In this document: piece by piece, positions 1 through 5,415 of the stretch
Layout of the letters: the number at the start of each line of letters is the position of its first letter
Numbering within the stretch: the first letter of the stretch is position 1
From: an uncultured bacterium
GTDB lineage: Bacteria > Patescibacteriota > Minisyncoccia > Phycocordibacterales > PALSA-1337
Reading direction: 5' to 3'
DNA: 5,415 bases
NCBI GenBank assembly: GCA_903870235.1
Contig: CAIQCA010000038.1
Span: forward strand, 1-5,415
Position numbers and translations under genes: made by a program
Notes under the pieces: generated by a model
Databases searched by the model: none
What the model was told of the DNA's origin: nothing
Seen by the model: the letters and a program-made list of their open reading frames with translations, nothing else

Positions 1-657
1 ACTACAAACAATAGAATGGAACTTATGGCTGTGGCTAAGGCGCTTTCTTTTTTAAATGATTTGGGCGACAAAAAAAATATTAGCTCCGTTGGTCTATCGA
101 TTGATATTTATACCGATTCTTCCTATCTCATAAACGGGATTACCAAATGGGTTTGCGGCTGGAAGAAAAATGGCTGGAAAACTAAAACAAAGGATGATGT
201 GCTAAACAAGGATCTTTGGTTGGAGATTGACTATCTATTAAGCGGTGGTTCGGGAGGCAGTCACTCCCAGAATATCAAATGGCATCACATCGGCGGTCAT
301 ATCGGTATTGTCGGCAACGAACGCTGTGACTTGATTGCGACAGCATTTGCTGATGGTGATAAAAGTTTCAAATTGTATGAAGGTTCTCTTGCTAAATACA
401 AAGAAATTATTGAAGGTCGTGATATTTTGGATATTTCTCATGACACAGAACTATTGGCTACCAAAAAGAGTGCTGGCACACGTTCAAATGCCAAGGCCTA
501 TTCTTATGTTAGTAAAGTTGATGGAGTCATAGAAACGCACAAAACTTGGTTAGAATGTGAGAAACGTGTGAAGGGGACGCGCGGCGCTAGATTCAAAAAA
601 TCTTTGAGTATTGGTGAGGAGCACGAGATAATAAATTCATTTAAGGGCGGAAAATAA
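1..657 (+). CDS. rnhA: Ribonuclease HI with C-terminal viroplasmin-like domain (5' end missing)
   Basis: RNase HI cuts the RNA strand of RNA/DNA hybrids in the cytoplasm. The frame is open from base 1, which encodes the family motif TTNNRMEL, so the true start, with the first catalytic Asp, lies upstream; the ATG at 16 is internal. Visible catalytic residues are Glu (19-21, E. coli E48), Asp in TDSSY (115-117, D70), His (298-300, H124) and Asp in NERCD (328-330, D134), so the enzyme should be active. After a linker of about 50 residues, bases ~493-645 encode a second small domain with the pattern Y.YV...DG, TW.EC...VKG..GARFKK and S..EE, resembling viroplasmin/hybrid-binding domains that usually sit at the N-terminus of RNase H1. 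The HIT gene follows after 18 bases, suggesting co-transcription. The RNase call is firm; the C-terminal domain assignment is by eye. Confidence 0.93.
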   Translation, partial: TTNNRMELMAVAKALSFLNDLGDKKNISSVGLSIDIYTDSSYLINGITKWVCGWKKNGWKTKTKDDVLNKDLWLEIDYLLSGGSGGSHSQNIKWHHIGGHIGIVGNERCDLIATAFADGDKSFKLYEGSLAKYKEIIEGRDILDISHDTELLATKKSAGTRSNAKAYSYVSKVDGVIETHKTWLECEKRVKGTRGARFKKSLSIGEEHEIINSFKGGK

Positions 658-675
658 AAACAGATAACAATTTTT

Positions 676-1122
676 ATGAAATACACTGATTTTCTAAAAA
701 CTATCAAGACTTGCCCATTTTGTGCAAGACCAACAGATGAAATATTATTGGAATCAGAAAAAGCTTTTGTAACTTATGCCATCGCGCCATATCATAAACA
801 CCATCTTTTGGTTATACCGAAGAGACATTTTTCTAGTTTTATTGAGATTACCACTGAAGAGATGTCAGAGATTGATATTTTACAGAGGAAGGCTCTCGAT
901 ATTTTACACAATCTGGGATATAAGAATGTCTCTTTCTTGGTCCGCGATGGTGATGGTTCAGGAAAGAGTATAGAACATCTTCATTACCATGTTATTCCAG
1001 ATGTATTTCTGGGTGATATGGGTCATTCTATAGCCGACAGGCCAGTTATGACAGAAACTGAATGTCTGGAGTCTTTCGAAGATCTGAAGAATGCTCTATC
1101 TAGTCTTGATAAAAAGCTATAG
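676..1122 (+). CDS. HIT-family nucleotide hydrolase/transferase with CxxC pair
   Basis: A 148-residue histidine-triad protein. HIT enzymes bind nucleotides and cleave phosphoramidates, dinucleoside polyphosphates or nucleotidyl groups through a histidine nucleophile. The triad is HLHYHVI with His101, His103 and His105; the preceding DGDGSGKS segment fits the phosphate-binding lead-in. The N-terminal half has CPFC (Cys13, Cys16), then HKHHLLVIPKRH (40-51), the order seen in zinc-containing HIT/GalT-like proteins, where two Cys and two His hold a structural zinc. The length is normal for a single-domain HIT protein, with no signal peptide or membrane segment. The ATG at 676 starts just ahead of the conserved fold; the bases before it are A/T-rich without a clear Shine-Dalgarno site. 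It lies 18 bases after the RNase HI gene. The substrate cannot be read from the sequence. Confidence 0.9.
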   Translation: MKYTDFLKTIKTCPFCARPTDEILLESEKAFVTYAIAPYHKHHLLVIPKRHFSSFIEITTEEMSEIDILQRKALDILHNLGYKNVSFLVRDGDGSGKSIEHLHYHVIPDVFLGDMGHSIADRPVMTETECLESFEDLKNALSSLDKKL

Positions 1123-1212
1123 AGTTTGACACTGTTTTTGAGTCTTTCTTTTTTGTTTTATTAGAACTTTTTTTGTACTTTATCATAACCTTTTCATTAA
1201 GGCTTTAGAAGT

Positions 1213-2658
1213 GTGGCGCAAAATAACTCTATGCAAAAAGGAGTTATTATCTTTTGGTCTATTTTAGTCTCCTTGGCATGCATTCGTTTAGCTTTTTCTT
1301 TCAATGAAAAGCGACCAGATATCGGTCAGTGTTTGAAACAAGTAGTGAGCGGTGTTGGAACTATATCTACGGATCCTTCACGCACGGAAACTGGTCAGGT
1401 ACTGGTGATTGAGGTAAGAGAGATGTTAGCAGGCCCTGGTGTAATTTCTTGTCCCAGTGATTTAAACATTCGTGCCAAGACGAAATTGTATCCAAGGTTT
1501 AAGTTTGGCGACGTGGTGACTTTTTCCGGCAAATTGAACCCGCCATATAATTTCAAGAGTGATGACGGCCGAGCTTTTGACTATAAAGGCTATTTAGCAA
1601 AGGACGATATTTATTATGAGATTAAGAGTGCCGAAATTGTGTTGGCTTCGACCAGTGTTTCTGAAATTTCTCTTGGCAGTTTTTCTTTTACTCAAGTGGG
1701 TAGTTTATTGAATTTCGTTAGTGATGCACTTTCAACAAAACTTTTTGCTATAAAACGTGGTTTTGTGACAAATCTAAACCGAACTCTTGGTGAGCCTCAT
1801 GCGGCTTTGGCAGCCGGACTGGTAGTTGGTGAGAAAAGTGCACTTGGACCGCAGCTTCTGGAAGATTTCCGCACAGTTGGACTCATTCATATCGTCGTTC
1901 TGTCTGGTTTCAATATCACTATTGTTGCCGATGCTCTGCGGCGTATGCTTTCTCCATTACCACGTGTCTGGGGAATCATGATTGGTGGAGTCGGCATGCT
2001 TCTTTTTGGAATTTTGGTTGGTGGGGGAGCGACTGTCGTCCGTTCGTGTTTCATGGCCAGCTTAGCTCTCTTTGCCGACCTAGTCCGCCGCGACTACAAT
2101 GTTGTCCGAGCACTTTTGTTTGCGGCACTTATCATGCTTATTCAAAATCCGCTCATTCTTTTGCATGATCCATCATTTCAACTTTCATTCTTAGCCACTT
2201 TGGGCCTTATTTTGTTAGCATCGTCGATCGAAAAACGCTTAACCTGGATTCCAGAAAAATTTGGAATGCGTGGCACGGTTGCTTCGTGTTTTGCTACCCA
2301 GATTTTTGTTTCACCATTTATCTTTTACATGATGGGTCAACTATCTATTATCGGAGTTGTCGTAAATATTTTGGTTTTACCTTTTATTTCTATTACCATG
2401 TTGGCGATTTTCCTGACTGGCGCCATAGGTTTTCTGCCTGGGGTTATTTTTGCCGCAATTTCACAGTTTTTTGGCTGGTGTGCGCACTTCCTTCTGACTT
2501 ATGAACTTTTTATGGTCCAAAATTTCGCGCGGCTTCCATTTGCGGCTATACATATCCCGCAATTTTCAGGATGGTATGTGGTTGGGTTTTATTTAGTTTT
2601 TGCAGTGGTGTATATGTATAAACATCTTAGACGTATTGACAAAACAGTTATAATGTGA
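1213..2658 (+). CDS. comEC: ComEC/Rec2-family DNA-uptake channel core, no MBL domain
   Basis: ComEC is the inner-membrane channel that passes single-stranded DNA into the cytoplasm during natural transformation. In this 481-residue protein a first membrane helix (about 11-30) is followed by a soluble OB-like region (about 40-145, ending in the typical FDYKGYL). The competence domain follows at about 195-470, with the hallmark GLVVGEKS, then HIVVLSGFNITI (226-237), RSCFMA and DPSFQLSFLATLG (319-331), and several hydrophobic helices to the end. Classical ComEC is longer, with a C-terminal MBL-like domain; here the frame ends right after the membrane core. A matching MBL-like gene starts at 4565, about 1.9 kb away. 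The start is GTG at 1213: the nearest upstream in-frame codon of note is a TAA at 1198, and ATG 1231 is the alternative. No clear Shine-Dalgarno site is seen. The last bases contain a -10 box for the next gene. Confidence 0.93.
   Translation: MAQNNSMQKGVIIFWSILVSLACIRLAFSFNEKRPDIGQCLKQVVSGVGTISTDPSRTETGQVLVIEVREMLAGPGVISCPSDLNIRAKTKLYPRFKFGDVVTFSGKLNPPYNFKSDDGRAFDYKGYLAKDDIYYEIKSAEIVLASTSVSEISLGSFSFTQVGSLLNFVSDALSTKLFAIKRGFVTNLNRTLGEPHAALAAGLVVGEKSALGPQLLEDFRTVGLIHIVVLSGFNITIVADALRRMLSPLPRVWGIMIGGVGMLLFGILVGGGATVVRSCFMASLALFADLVRRDYNVVRALLFAALIMLIQNPLILLHDPSFQLSFLATLGLILLASSIEKRLTWIPEKFGMRGTVASCFATQIFVSPFIFYMMGQLSIIGVVVNILVLPFISITMLAIFLTGAIGFLPGVIFAAISQFFGWCAHFLLTYELFMVQNFARLPFAAIHIPQFSGWYVVGFYLVFAVVYMYKHLRRIDKTVIM
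2649..2654 (+). promoter_or_regulatory. Perfect -10 hexamer inside the 3' end of comEC
   Basis: TATAAT lies ten bases before the end of comEC and about 50 bases ahead of the pilin-like ATG, so transcription would start near 2661 and give a leader of about 40 bases. A consensus TTGACA at 2636-2641 is only 7 bases upstream, too close to act as its -35; the best properly spaced hexamers (TTAGAC at 2627, 16-base spacer) are weak. The -10 match is observed; promoter activity is inferred. Confidence 0.45.
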
Positions 2659-2690
2659 TTGTCTTGTAGAAGAACTGCAACCCCAAACTT

Positions 2691-2695
2691 AGGAG
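2691..2695 (+). promoter_or_regulatory. Ribosome binding site AGGAG deciding the pilin-like start
   Basis: AGGAG sits 5 bases before ATG 2701. It selects this ATG over the in-frame TTG at 2659, which directly abuts the comEC stop and has no such site. Only this gene and the GHKL gene in the window have a strong Shine-Dalgarno sequence. Confidence 0.8.
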
Positions 2696-2700
2696 TAGAG

Positions 2701-3144
2701 ATGAAGAATCAAAGTTGTAAATCCTTGTCGGCCTTCAGTCTTATTGAATTGTTGGTGGTGGTCATGATCATTGCCATACTGGCTGGTATGCTTATTCCAG
2801 CCTTGCACGCAGCCAGGGAAAAGGCGCGAAGGCAATGTGTGAGTCAGAGTATCAGTAGCACGATCACGAATATTATCGGCATCGCAGTATCGCCGTTGGA
2901 TCCGACTGACTATTGGGTCTGGACCAAAACAACAAACGAGATCGAAAAACCCCAGCACATTCTAAACCGCCAGGTTAGCATCGACAGCTCATGGCACTGG
3001 GTTCAGAAGATTCGTACCGTTTGTGATGCAACAGACGGTATCTCCGTAACCTTTTCCATGATGGAAAACGGCAACGCATGTGCTACTCTCCACGTCAGGT
3101 CCGAAAAGGACATCGGTGGCGTCAATTGGTTGGCACCACGGTAA
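2701..3144 (+). CDS. Prepilin-type (pseudopilin-like) protein
   Basis: A 147-residue protein with a class III (type IV pilin) signal: an 11-residue leader with Lys2 and Lys7, cleavage predicted between Ala11 and Phe12, then FSLIELLVV with the conserved Glu at mature position 5 and a hydrophobic helix to about residue 35. Prepilin peptidase would cut and methylate it, leaving a membrane-anchored subunit of a type IV pilus or type II secretion/competence pseudopilus. The stretch IPALHAAREKARRQC resembles pseudopilins abundant in Planctomycetes, Verrucomicrobia and Lentisphaerae. The remaining ~100 residues form a small polar domain with Cys46, Cys108 and Cys127, and I do not recognise it. Position -1 is Ala rather than the usual Gly. 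G+C looks higher than in the left-hand genes (two sampled lines 45-55% against about 35%). It has its own -10 box, ribosome binding site and terminator. Pilus membership is sure only at the level of the N-terminal signal. Confidence 0.85.
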   Translation: MKNQSCKSLSAFSLIELLVVVMIIAILAGMLIPALHAAREKARRQCVSQSISSTITNIIGIAVSPLDPTDYWVWTKTTNEIEKPQHILNRQVSIDSSWHWVQKIRTVCDATDGISVTFSMMENGNACATLHVRSEKDIGGVNWLAPR

Positions 3145-3171
3145 GTCGGTTTTCTCAAGATTTACGGATCG

Positions 3172-3204
3172 AAGTCGCAACGTAGGCAACGTTGCGACTT
3201 TTTT
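3172..3204 (+). terminator. Intrinsic terminator after the pilin-like gene
   Basis: An exact 11-bp inverted repeat (AAGTCGCAACG, 3172-3182, with CGTTGCGACTT, 3190-3200) encloses a 7-base loop and runs into a T tract to 3204. It lies 27 bases after the pilin-like stop and should separate that gene from the GHKL gene. Confidence 0.92.
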
Positions 3205-3226
3205 ATTACACGCTTGTACTTTTTGG

Positions 3227-3255
3227 TTGACATTCATGTTTCATATCTCTAGTAT
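3227..3255 (+). promoter_or_regulatory. Sigma-70-type promoter of the GHKL gene
   Basis: Consensus TTGACA (3227-3232), a 17-base spacer and TAGTAT (3250-3255, 4 of 6 to consensus) form a well-spaced promoter between the upstream terminator and the GHKL start. Initiation about 7 bases downstream would fall near 3262, inside or at the edge of the ribosome binding site, giving a very short leader. Confidence 0.65.
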
Positions 3256-3259
3256 GTAG

Positions 3260-3265
3260 AAGGAG
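3260..3265 (+). promoter_or_regulatory. Strong ribosome binding site AAGGAG of the GHKL gene
   Basis: AAGGAG lies 5 bases before ATG 3271, a near-ideal Shine-Dalgarno site, unlike the genes on the left of the window. It supports 3271 as the start. Confidence 0.85.
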
Positions 3266-3270
3266 ATCTT

Positions 3271-3687
3271 ATGGAAAATAATAATGAGTTTCGATGGGAA
3301 TTTCGTGGCGCCGATGTCTCACGAGAAGTCTTTATCGAAAAGTTTGTCGATGCCTTGCTTGGGTTTGTTGGTTTCGATAACGGTTTCGCTATGTTCATGA
3401 TCGAGATCGTCAAGAATATTTACGATCACGCCGAAGGTCGAGGGATGGTTACTTTGACCAAGAAGGGCCACATCCTTAAGTTCGAAGTCAAAGACTTCGG
3501 GACAAAGAGTTATGACCTTGAAGAGATCAGGAAAAAAGGTTCAACCAAGGCACGTATTGGTAACAAGGTAAATTTTGGAGCCGGCATTTGTGGCTATGCC
3601 ATAGATGATCTGGCCCAAGGTATCGGAGTGACTTTCACTGTCGATACAACCCACGGTTTCTGTTACACTGGCACATATCCAATGTGA
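3271..3687 (+). CDS. Stand-alone GHKL / HATPase_c domain protein
   Basis: A 138-residue protein that is essentially one Bergerat-fold ATP-binding domain, as found in histidine kinases, anti-sigma kinases (RsbW/SpoIIAB), gyrase B, Hsp90 and MutL. The N box is seen as E45, N49, D52 and H53 in EIVKNIYDHA; the G1 box as D75-x-G77 in VKDFG; a glycine-rich lid as NFGAGI (101-106). There is no phospho-acceptor His domain, sensor, transmembrane helix or DNA-binding part, so it is not a full histidine kinase. The size is close to RsbW-type anti-sigma kinases, which act on STAS proteins and sigma factors, but neither partner is encoded nearby. It has its own promoter, strong ribosome binding site and terminator, and base composition like the pilin-like gene. 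ATP binding is likely. The target and whether it phosphorylates anything are unknown. Confidence 0.8.
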   Translation: MENNNEFRWEFRGADVSREVFIEKFVDALLGFVGFDNGFAMFMIEIVKNIYDHAEGRGMVTLTKKGHILKFEVKDFGTKSYDLEEIRKKGSTKARIGNKVNFGAGICGYAIDDLAQGIGVTFTVDTTHGFCYTGTYPM

Positions 3688-3709
3688 AGGCCTCTCTCGG
3701 GGCTTTTTT
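3686..3709 (+). terminator. Intrinsic terminator after the GHKL gene
   Basis: The stem GCCTC (3690-3694) pairs with GGGGC (3699-3703) around a TCTC loop, with one T-G wobble; weaker pairs extend outward into GAA/TTT. Six T follow (3704-3709). It starts at the stop codon itself and faces the convergent superoxide dismutase gene. Confidence 0.8.
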
Positions 3710-3716
3710 GTTATAA

Positions 3717-3734
3717 GAAAAAACCACCGGCTTT
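3717..3734 (-). terminator. Weak possible terminator of the superoxide dismutase gene
   Basis: On the - strand, AAAGCC and GGTTTT can pair around a 3-base loop (3720-3734, one G-T wobble) and run into further T. It lies about 70 bases beyond the dismutase stop. The stem is short and the loop tight, so this is tentative. Nothing else is seen in the convergent gap 3710-3804. Confidence 0.3.
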
Positions 3735-3804
3735 AGTTAGCGCGTGTATTATTTTTTAAATTTTATTCTTACTGGTATCTCTAACTTGCTTACGAAGCTA
3801 TTTG

Positions 3805-4401
3805 CTAGAGTATGGCACCTTTGAAGTTTTCTTCGATAACATCCCAGTTTAGATTCGCGAAGAAGTCTTCGACATACTGTTTCTTTCCAGAAGGCTGATA
3901 GTCGGCGACAAAAGAATGTTCCCACATATCTAGAGCAAGTATTGGCGCACAATTATTTAGTTGTCCCAAATGCTGTTCATCAACCCAAGAAGCAAGTAAG
4001 CGTTTATCTTTGCGATCATACCAAAGCACGGCCCAACCGATGCCGCGAGTCATGGCCAAGCTTTTGAAAGCAGCTAGCCAACCTTCAAACGAGCCACATT
4101 CCTCGATGATGGCTTTTTTAAGATTACTGGTTTCATCCAACAGTTTGGCGCCTCCTTCTAGTGAAGAAAAATATAATTCATGATTCCGGACACCGTTGAA
4201 TTCGAAACTAAATCGACGGCCGAGTTCACCTATTAGGTAGGCATTTTTTTCGGCTTCCTTACTAAGTTGTCCCAAAGTTTCTAGAAGGGAATTGGCATTT
4301 TTTACATATCCAGCATAAAGCTTAAGATGTTCCTCATTTGTTTTCACGGATATACCCTTGAGAGCGGGAATTTTGAACGCTTGTGCGGTGAATTGTTTCA
4401 T
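3805..4401 (-). CDS. Iron/manganese superoxide dismutase
   Basis: A 198-residue cytoplasmic enzyme converting superoxide to oxygen and hydrogen peroxide. Metal ligands visible by motif are His25 (EEHLKLYAGYV), His74 (RNHELYF), Asp158 and His162 (LDMWEHSF). The C-terminal signature LDMWEH...DY...KKQYVEDFFANLNW is intact and the length is normal for the family. The first-ligand region reads HLKLYAGYV rather than the HHxxHHxxYV of E. coli enzymes; this matches a divergent subgroup with HFTLYQGYV-type motifs that I recall from Geobacter-like bacteria. The metal (Fe or Mn) cannot be decided by eye. There is no signal peptide. The start is ATG at 4401-4399, directly before the conserved fold, with no Shine-Dalgarno site in an A/T-rich leader. 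It converges on the GHKL gene and diverges from the MBL-like gene. Its presence implies at least occasional oxygen exposure. Confidence 0.95.
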   Translation of the reverse strand: MKQFTAQAFKIPALKGISVKTNEEHLKLYAGYVKNANSLLETLGQLSKEAEKNAYLIGELGRRFSFEFNGVRNHELYFSSLEGGAKLLDETSNLKKAIIEECGSFEGWLAAFKSLAMTRGIGWAVLWYDRKDKRLLASWVDEQHLGQLNNCAPILALDMWEHSFVADYQPSGKKQYVEDFFANLNWDVIEENFKGAIL

Positions 4402-4446
4402 GTTTTTGTTTTAATTAGTCTCAATTTTTATACATACTATATACGC

Positions 4447-4455
4447 ATTATAGCA
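4447..4455 (-). promoter_or_regulatory. Extended -10 promoter of the superoxide dismutase gene
   Basis: Read on the - strand, TGCTATAAT is a perfect extended -10 element (TG-N-TATAAT). Its hexamer starts about 50 bases before the dismutase ATG, giving a leader of roughly 40 bases. No good -35 is seen at 16-18 bases, which extended -10 promoters tolerate. The rest of the 163-base divergent gap (4402-4564) is A/T-rich; a weak + strand pair (TTGTCG at 4507, CATAAA at 4529) could serve the MBL-like gene but is not convincing. Confidence 0.6.
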
Positions 4456-4564
4456 TTGTTGTGGTGCGGGTTTTCATGTCTATTTGCCATTTTGTTTATT
4501 CATCTTTTGTCGTTTTTCATATTTTCTTCATAAAGATTTTACTGATTTGAAGCAAAATATTTGA

Positions 4565-5415
4565 GTGCGCACTATTTCGTCAAAAAATCTCAAGACATTG
4601 GTTGTGGCGGGCGCTATGTCTATAACAGCAGTCTCTGGTGTGGCTGGTTATGTTTGGTATGAGAATCGTAGGTCGCCTTTTCTGGAAGTCTACATCTTTG
4701 CTTTGAAAAGTGGTCAGGCTATTTTCATTCGCACTCCTAGCGACAAGAGAATTCTCATAGACGGTGGTACGAATTCAGAGATTGTCAGGCGCATCAGCTC
4801 TAAGTTGCCTTTCTATTCACGACGTATAGATAAGGTAATAGTTACAAAAGCCGATGGTAAGCATGTCTCCGGTCTAGTTGATGTTATTGGTCGTTATTCA
4901 GTTGGAGATATTTTTATTCCTGGAATAGAGTTGGGAGATCTTGGTTTGGCGAGTACAACAGACCAGATTTATCAAACTTTTATTGATGTCGCTCAAAATG
5001 TCAAAGTACCAATCAAAGAAATCGTTGCGGGAGATAGGGTGATTTTAGACGAAAATTTAAGCACATCGAAAATTAGCGGTATGGGTGCTGACACCGGTGT
5101 TGGGTCAGCGGTTTTTCTGGAAGTCTTCTTTCCGGCGACCTCAACAATAGTTACAACTACAGTTAATCAGTCAGAAGCCAGTTCAACATTTAAATACTCC
5201 AAAGCCAGCGCGCCAGAACTAGTAGCCAGAATTTCCTATGGATCAACATCGGTAATGTTAGCTGGTTCAATTACGCCCAAAATACAAAAATTTGTCGCTA
5301 CGTCATCCTCCACACCTGCATTCTCCACTGAGTCAGGCTTGATTGGCATAAAATCTGACGTGCTTATTGTGTCTCAAAATGTCACGGCCAACAACACTCC
5401 CCCGGCATTTATAGG
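4565..5415 (+). CDS. ComEC-type MBL-like domain protein, catalytic motifs degenerate (3' end missing)
   Basis: An open frame of at least 283 residues running off the window. The start is taken as GTG at 4565, immediately after an in-frame TGA (4562); ATG 4616 is possible but would cut into the N-terminal membrane helix (about residues 11-31). After it comes the order typical of the soluble MBL-like part of ComEC: VYIFALKSGQAIFIRTP (42-58), then RILIDGG (62-68), LPFYSRRIDKVIVTKADGKH (81-100), SGLVDVIGRYSVGDIFIPGIE, ARISYGSTSVMLAGS (221-235) and SDVLIVSQN (264-272). Active relatives have LDVGQGDA, THxDxDHxGGL, a tGD and HHGS at these points. Here they read FALKSGQA, TKADGKHVSGL, AGS and SQNV, so most metal ligands are gone. 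Residues 190-215 are Ser/Thr-rich. It is probably the partner of comEC at 1213-2658 but likely not a nuclease. The alignment is by eye. Confidence 0.75.
   Translation, partial: MRTISSKNLKTLVVAGAMSITAVSGVAGYVWYENRRSPFLEVYIFALKSGQAIFIRTPSDKRILIDGGTNSEIVRRISSKLPFYSRRIDKVIVTKADGKHVSGLVDVIGRYSVGDIFIPGIELGDLGLASTTDQIYQTFIDVAQNVKVPIKEIVAGDRVILDENLSTSKISGMGADTGVGSAVFLEVFFPATSTIVTTTVNQSEASSTFKYSKASAPELVARISYGSTSVMLAGSITPKIQKFVATSSSTPAFSTESGLIGIKSDVLIVSQNVTANNTPPAFI

Noticed and set aside
1123..1212. Promoter or terminator between the HIT gene and comEC
   Set aside because: TTGACA at 1126 has no -10 at a usable distance, TATCAT at 1181 has no good -35, and the T-rich stretch has no stable hairpin ahead of it.
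2636..2654. TTGACA followed by TATAAT as a full promoter
   Set aside because: The two hexamers are only 7 bases apart, far below the roughly 17 needed. Only the -10 box is retained.
2659..2700. TTG-started N-terminal extension of the pilin-like protein, or a ComEC-pilin fusion by TGA readthrough
   Set aside because: The frame is continuous with comEC across TGA 2656-2658, but AGGAG sits just before ATG 2701 and the class III leader begins there. No other gene contains an in-frame TGA, so recoding is not supported.
2689..3237. Minus-strand ORFs opposite the pilin-like gene
   Set aside because: They are shadows of the coding strand without ribosome binding sites or recognisable domains, and one crosses the terminator hairpin.
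4327..4533. Small hydrophobic + strand ORF of 68 residues
   Set aside because: Half overlaps the dismutase gene antisense and the rest is A/T-rich promoter region. There is no ribosome binding site and the composition is low-complexity Phe/Leu.
1..5415. tRNA, rRNA, CRISPR array, insertion sequence or long direct repeats
   Set aside because: No cloverleaf pattern, regularly spaced repeats, transposase motif or flanking inverted repeats were seen by eye on either strand.
4616..5415. ATG 4616 as start of the MBL-like gene
   Set aside because: It would remove the front half of the predicted membrane helix. GTG 4565 follows an in-frame stop and keeps a complete basic-then-hydrophobic N-terminus, though neither has a clear ribosome binding site.

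Overview
The window looks like a chromosomal segment of a small-genome bacterium, most likely of the Candidate Phyla Radiation / Patescibacteria (Parcubacteria-like). This is inferred from compact, A+T-rich, tightly packed genes and from a ComEC competence channel whose core and metallo-beta-lactamase (MBL)-like part are separate genes. It is not proven by any marker gene here. The standard code fits: TGA ends genes and does not interrupt any real frame.

Left part (1-2658, + strand): the 3' part of an RNase HI gene carrying an unusual C-terminal viroplasmin-like (RNA/DNA hybrid-binding) domain; 18 bases later a HIT-family nucleotide hydrolase with a CxxC pair; then comEC, encoding the membrane channel core for single-stranded DNA import and lacking the usual MBL domain. 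None of these has a convincing Shine-Dalgarno site.

Middle part (about 2645-3710, + strand): two self-contained units richer in G+C and with strong ribosome binding sites. The first encodes a type IV pilin-like/pseudopilin protein and ends at a near-perfect intrinsic terminator. The second encodes a stand-alone GHKL (HATPase_c) protein with its own promoter and terminator. They look like later arrivals between the two comEC pieces.

Right part: on the - strand an iron/manganese superoxide dismutase with an extended -10 promoter. Divergent from it, on the + strand, is a partial gene (4565 to the window edge) that aligns by motif order with the MBL-like C-terminal domain of ComEC and has an N-terminal membrane helix. 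Nearly all expected metal-binding residues are replaced, so it is probably a catalytically dead remnant or a structural partner.

Possible theme: ComEC core, MBL-like partner and a pilin-like protein all fit DNA uptake, and RNase HI acts on nucleic acids. Co-function is inferred from proximity only. No tRNA, rRNA, CRISPR array, insertion sequence or origin was recognised.
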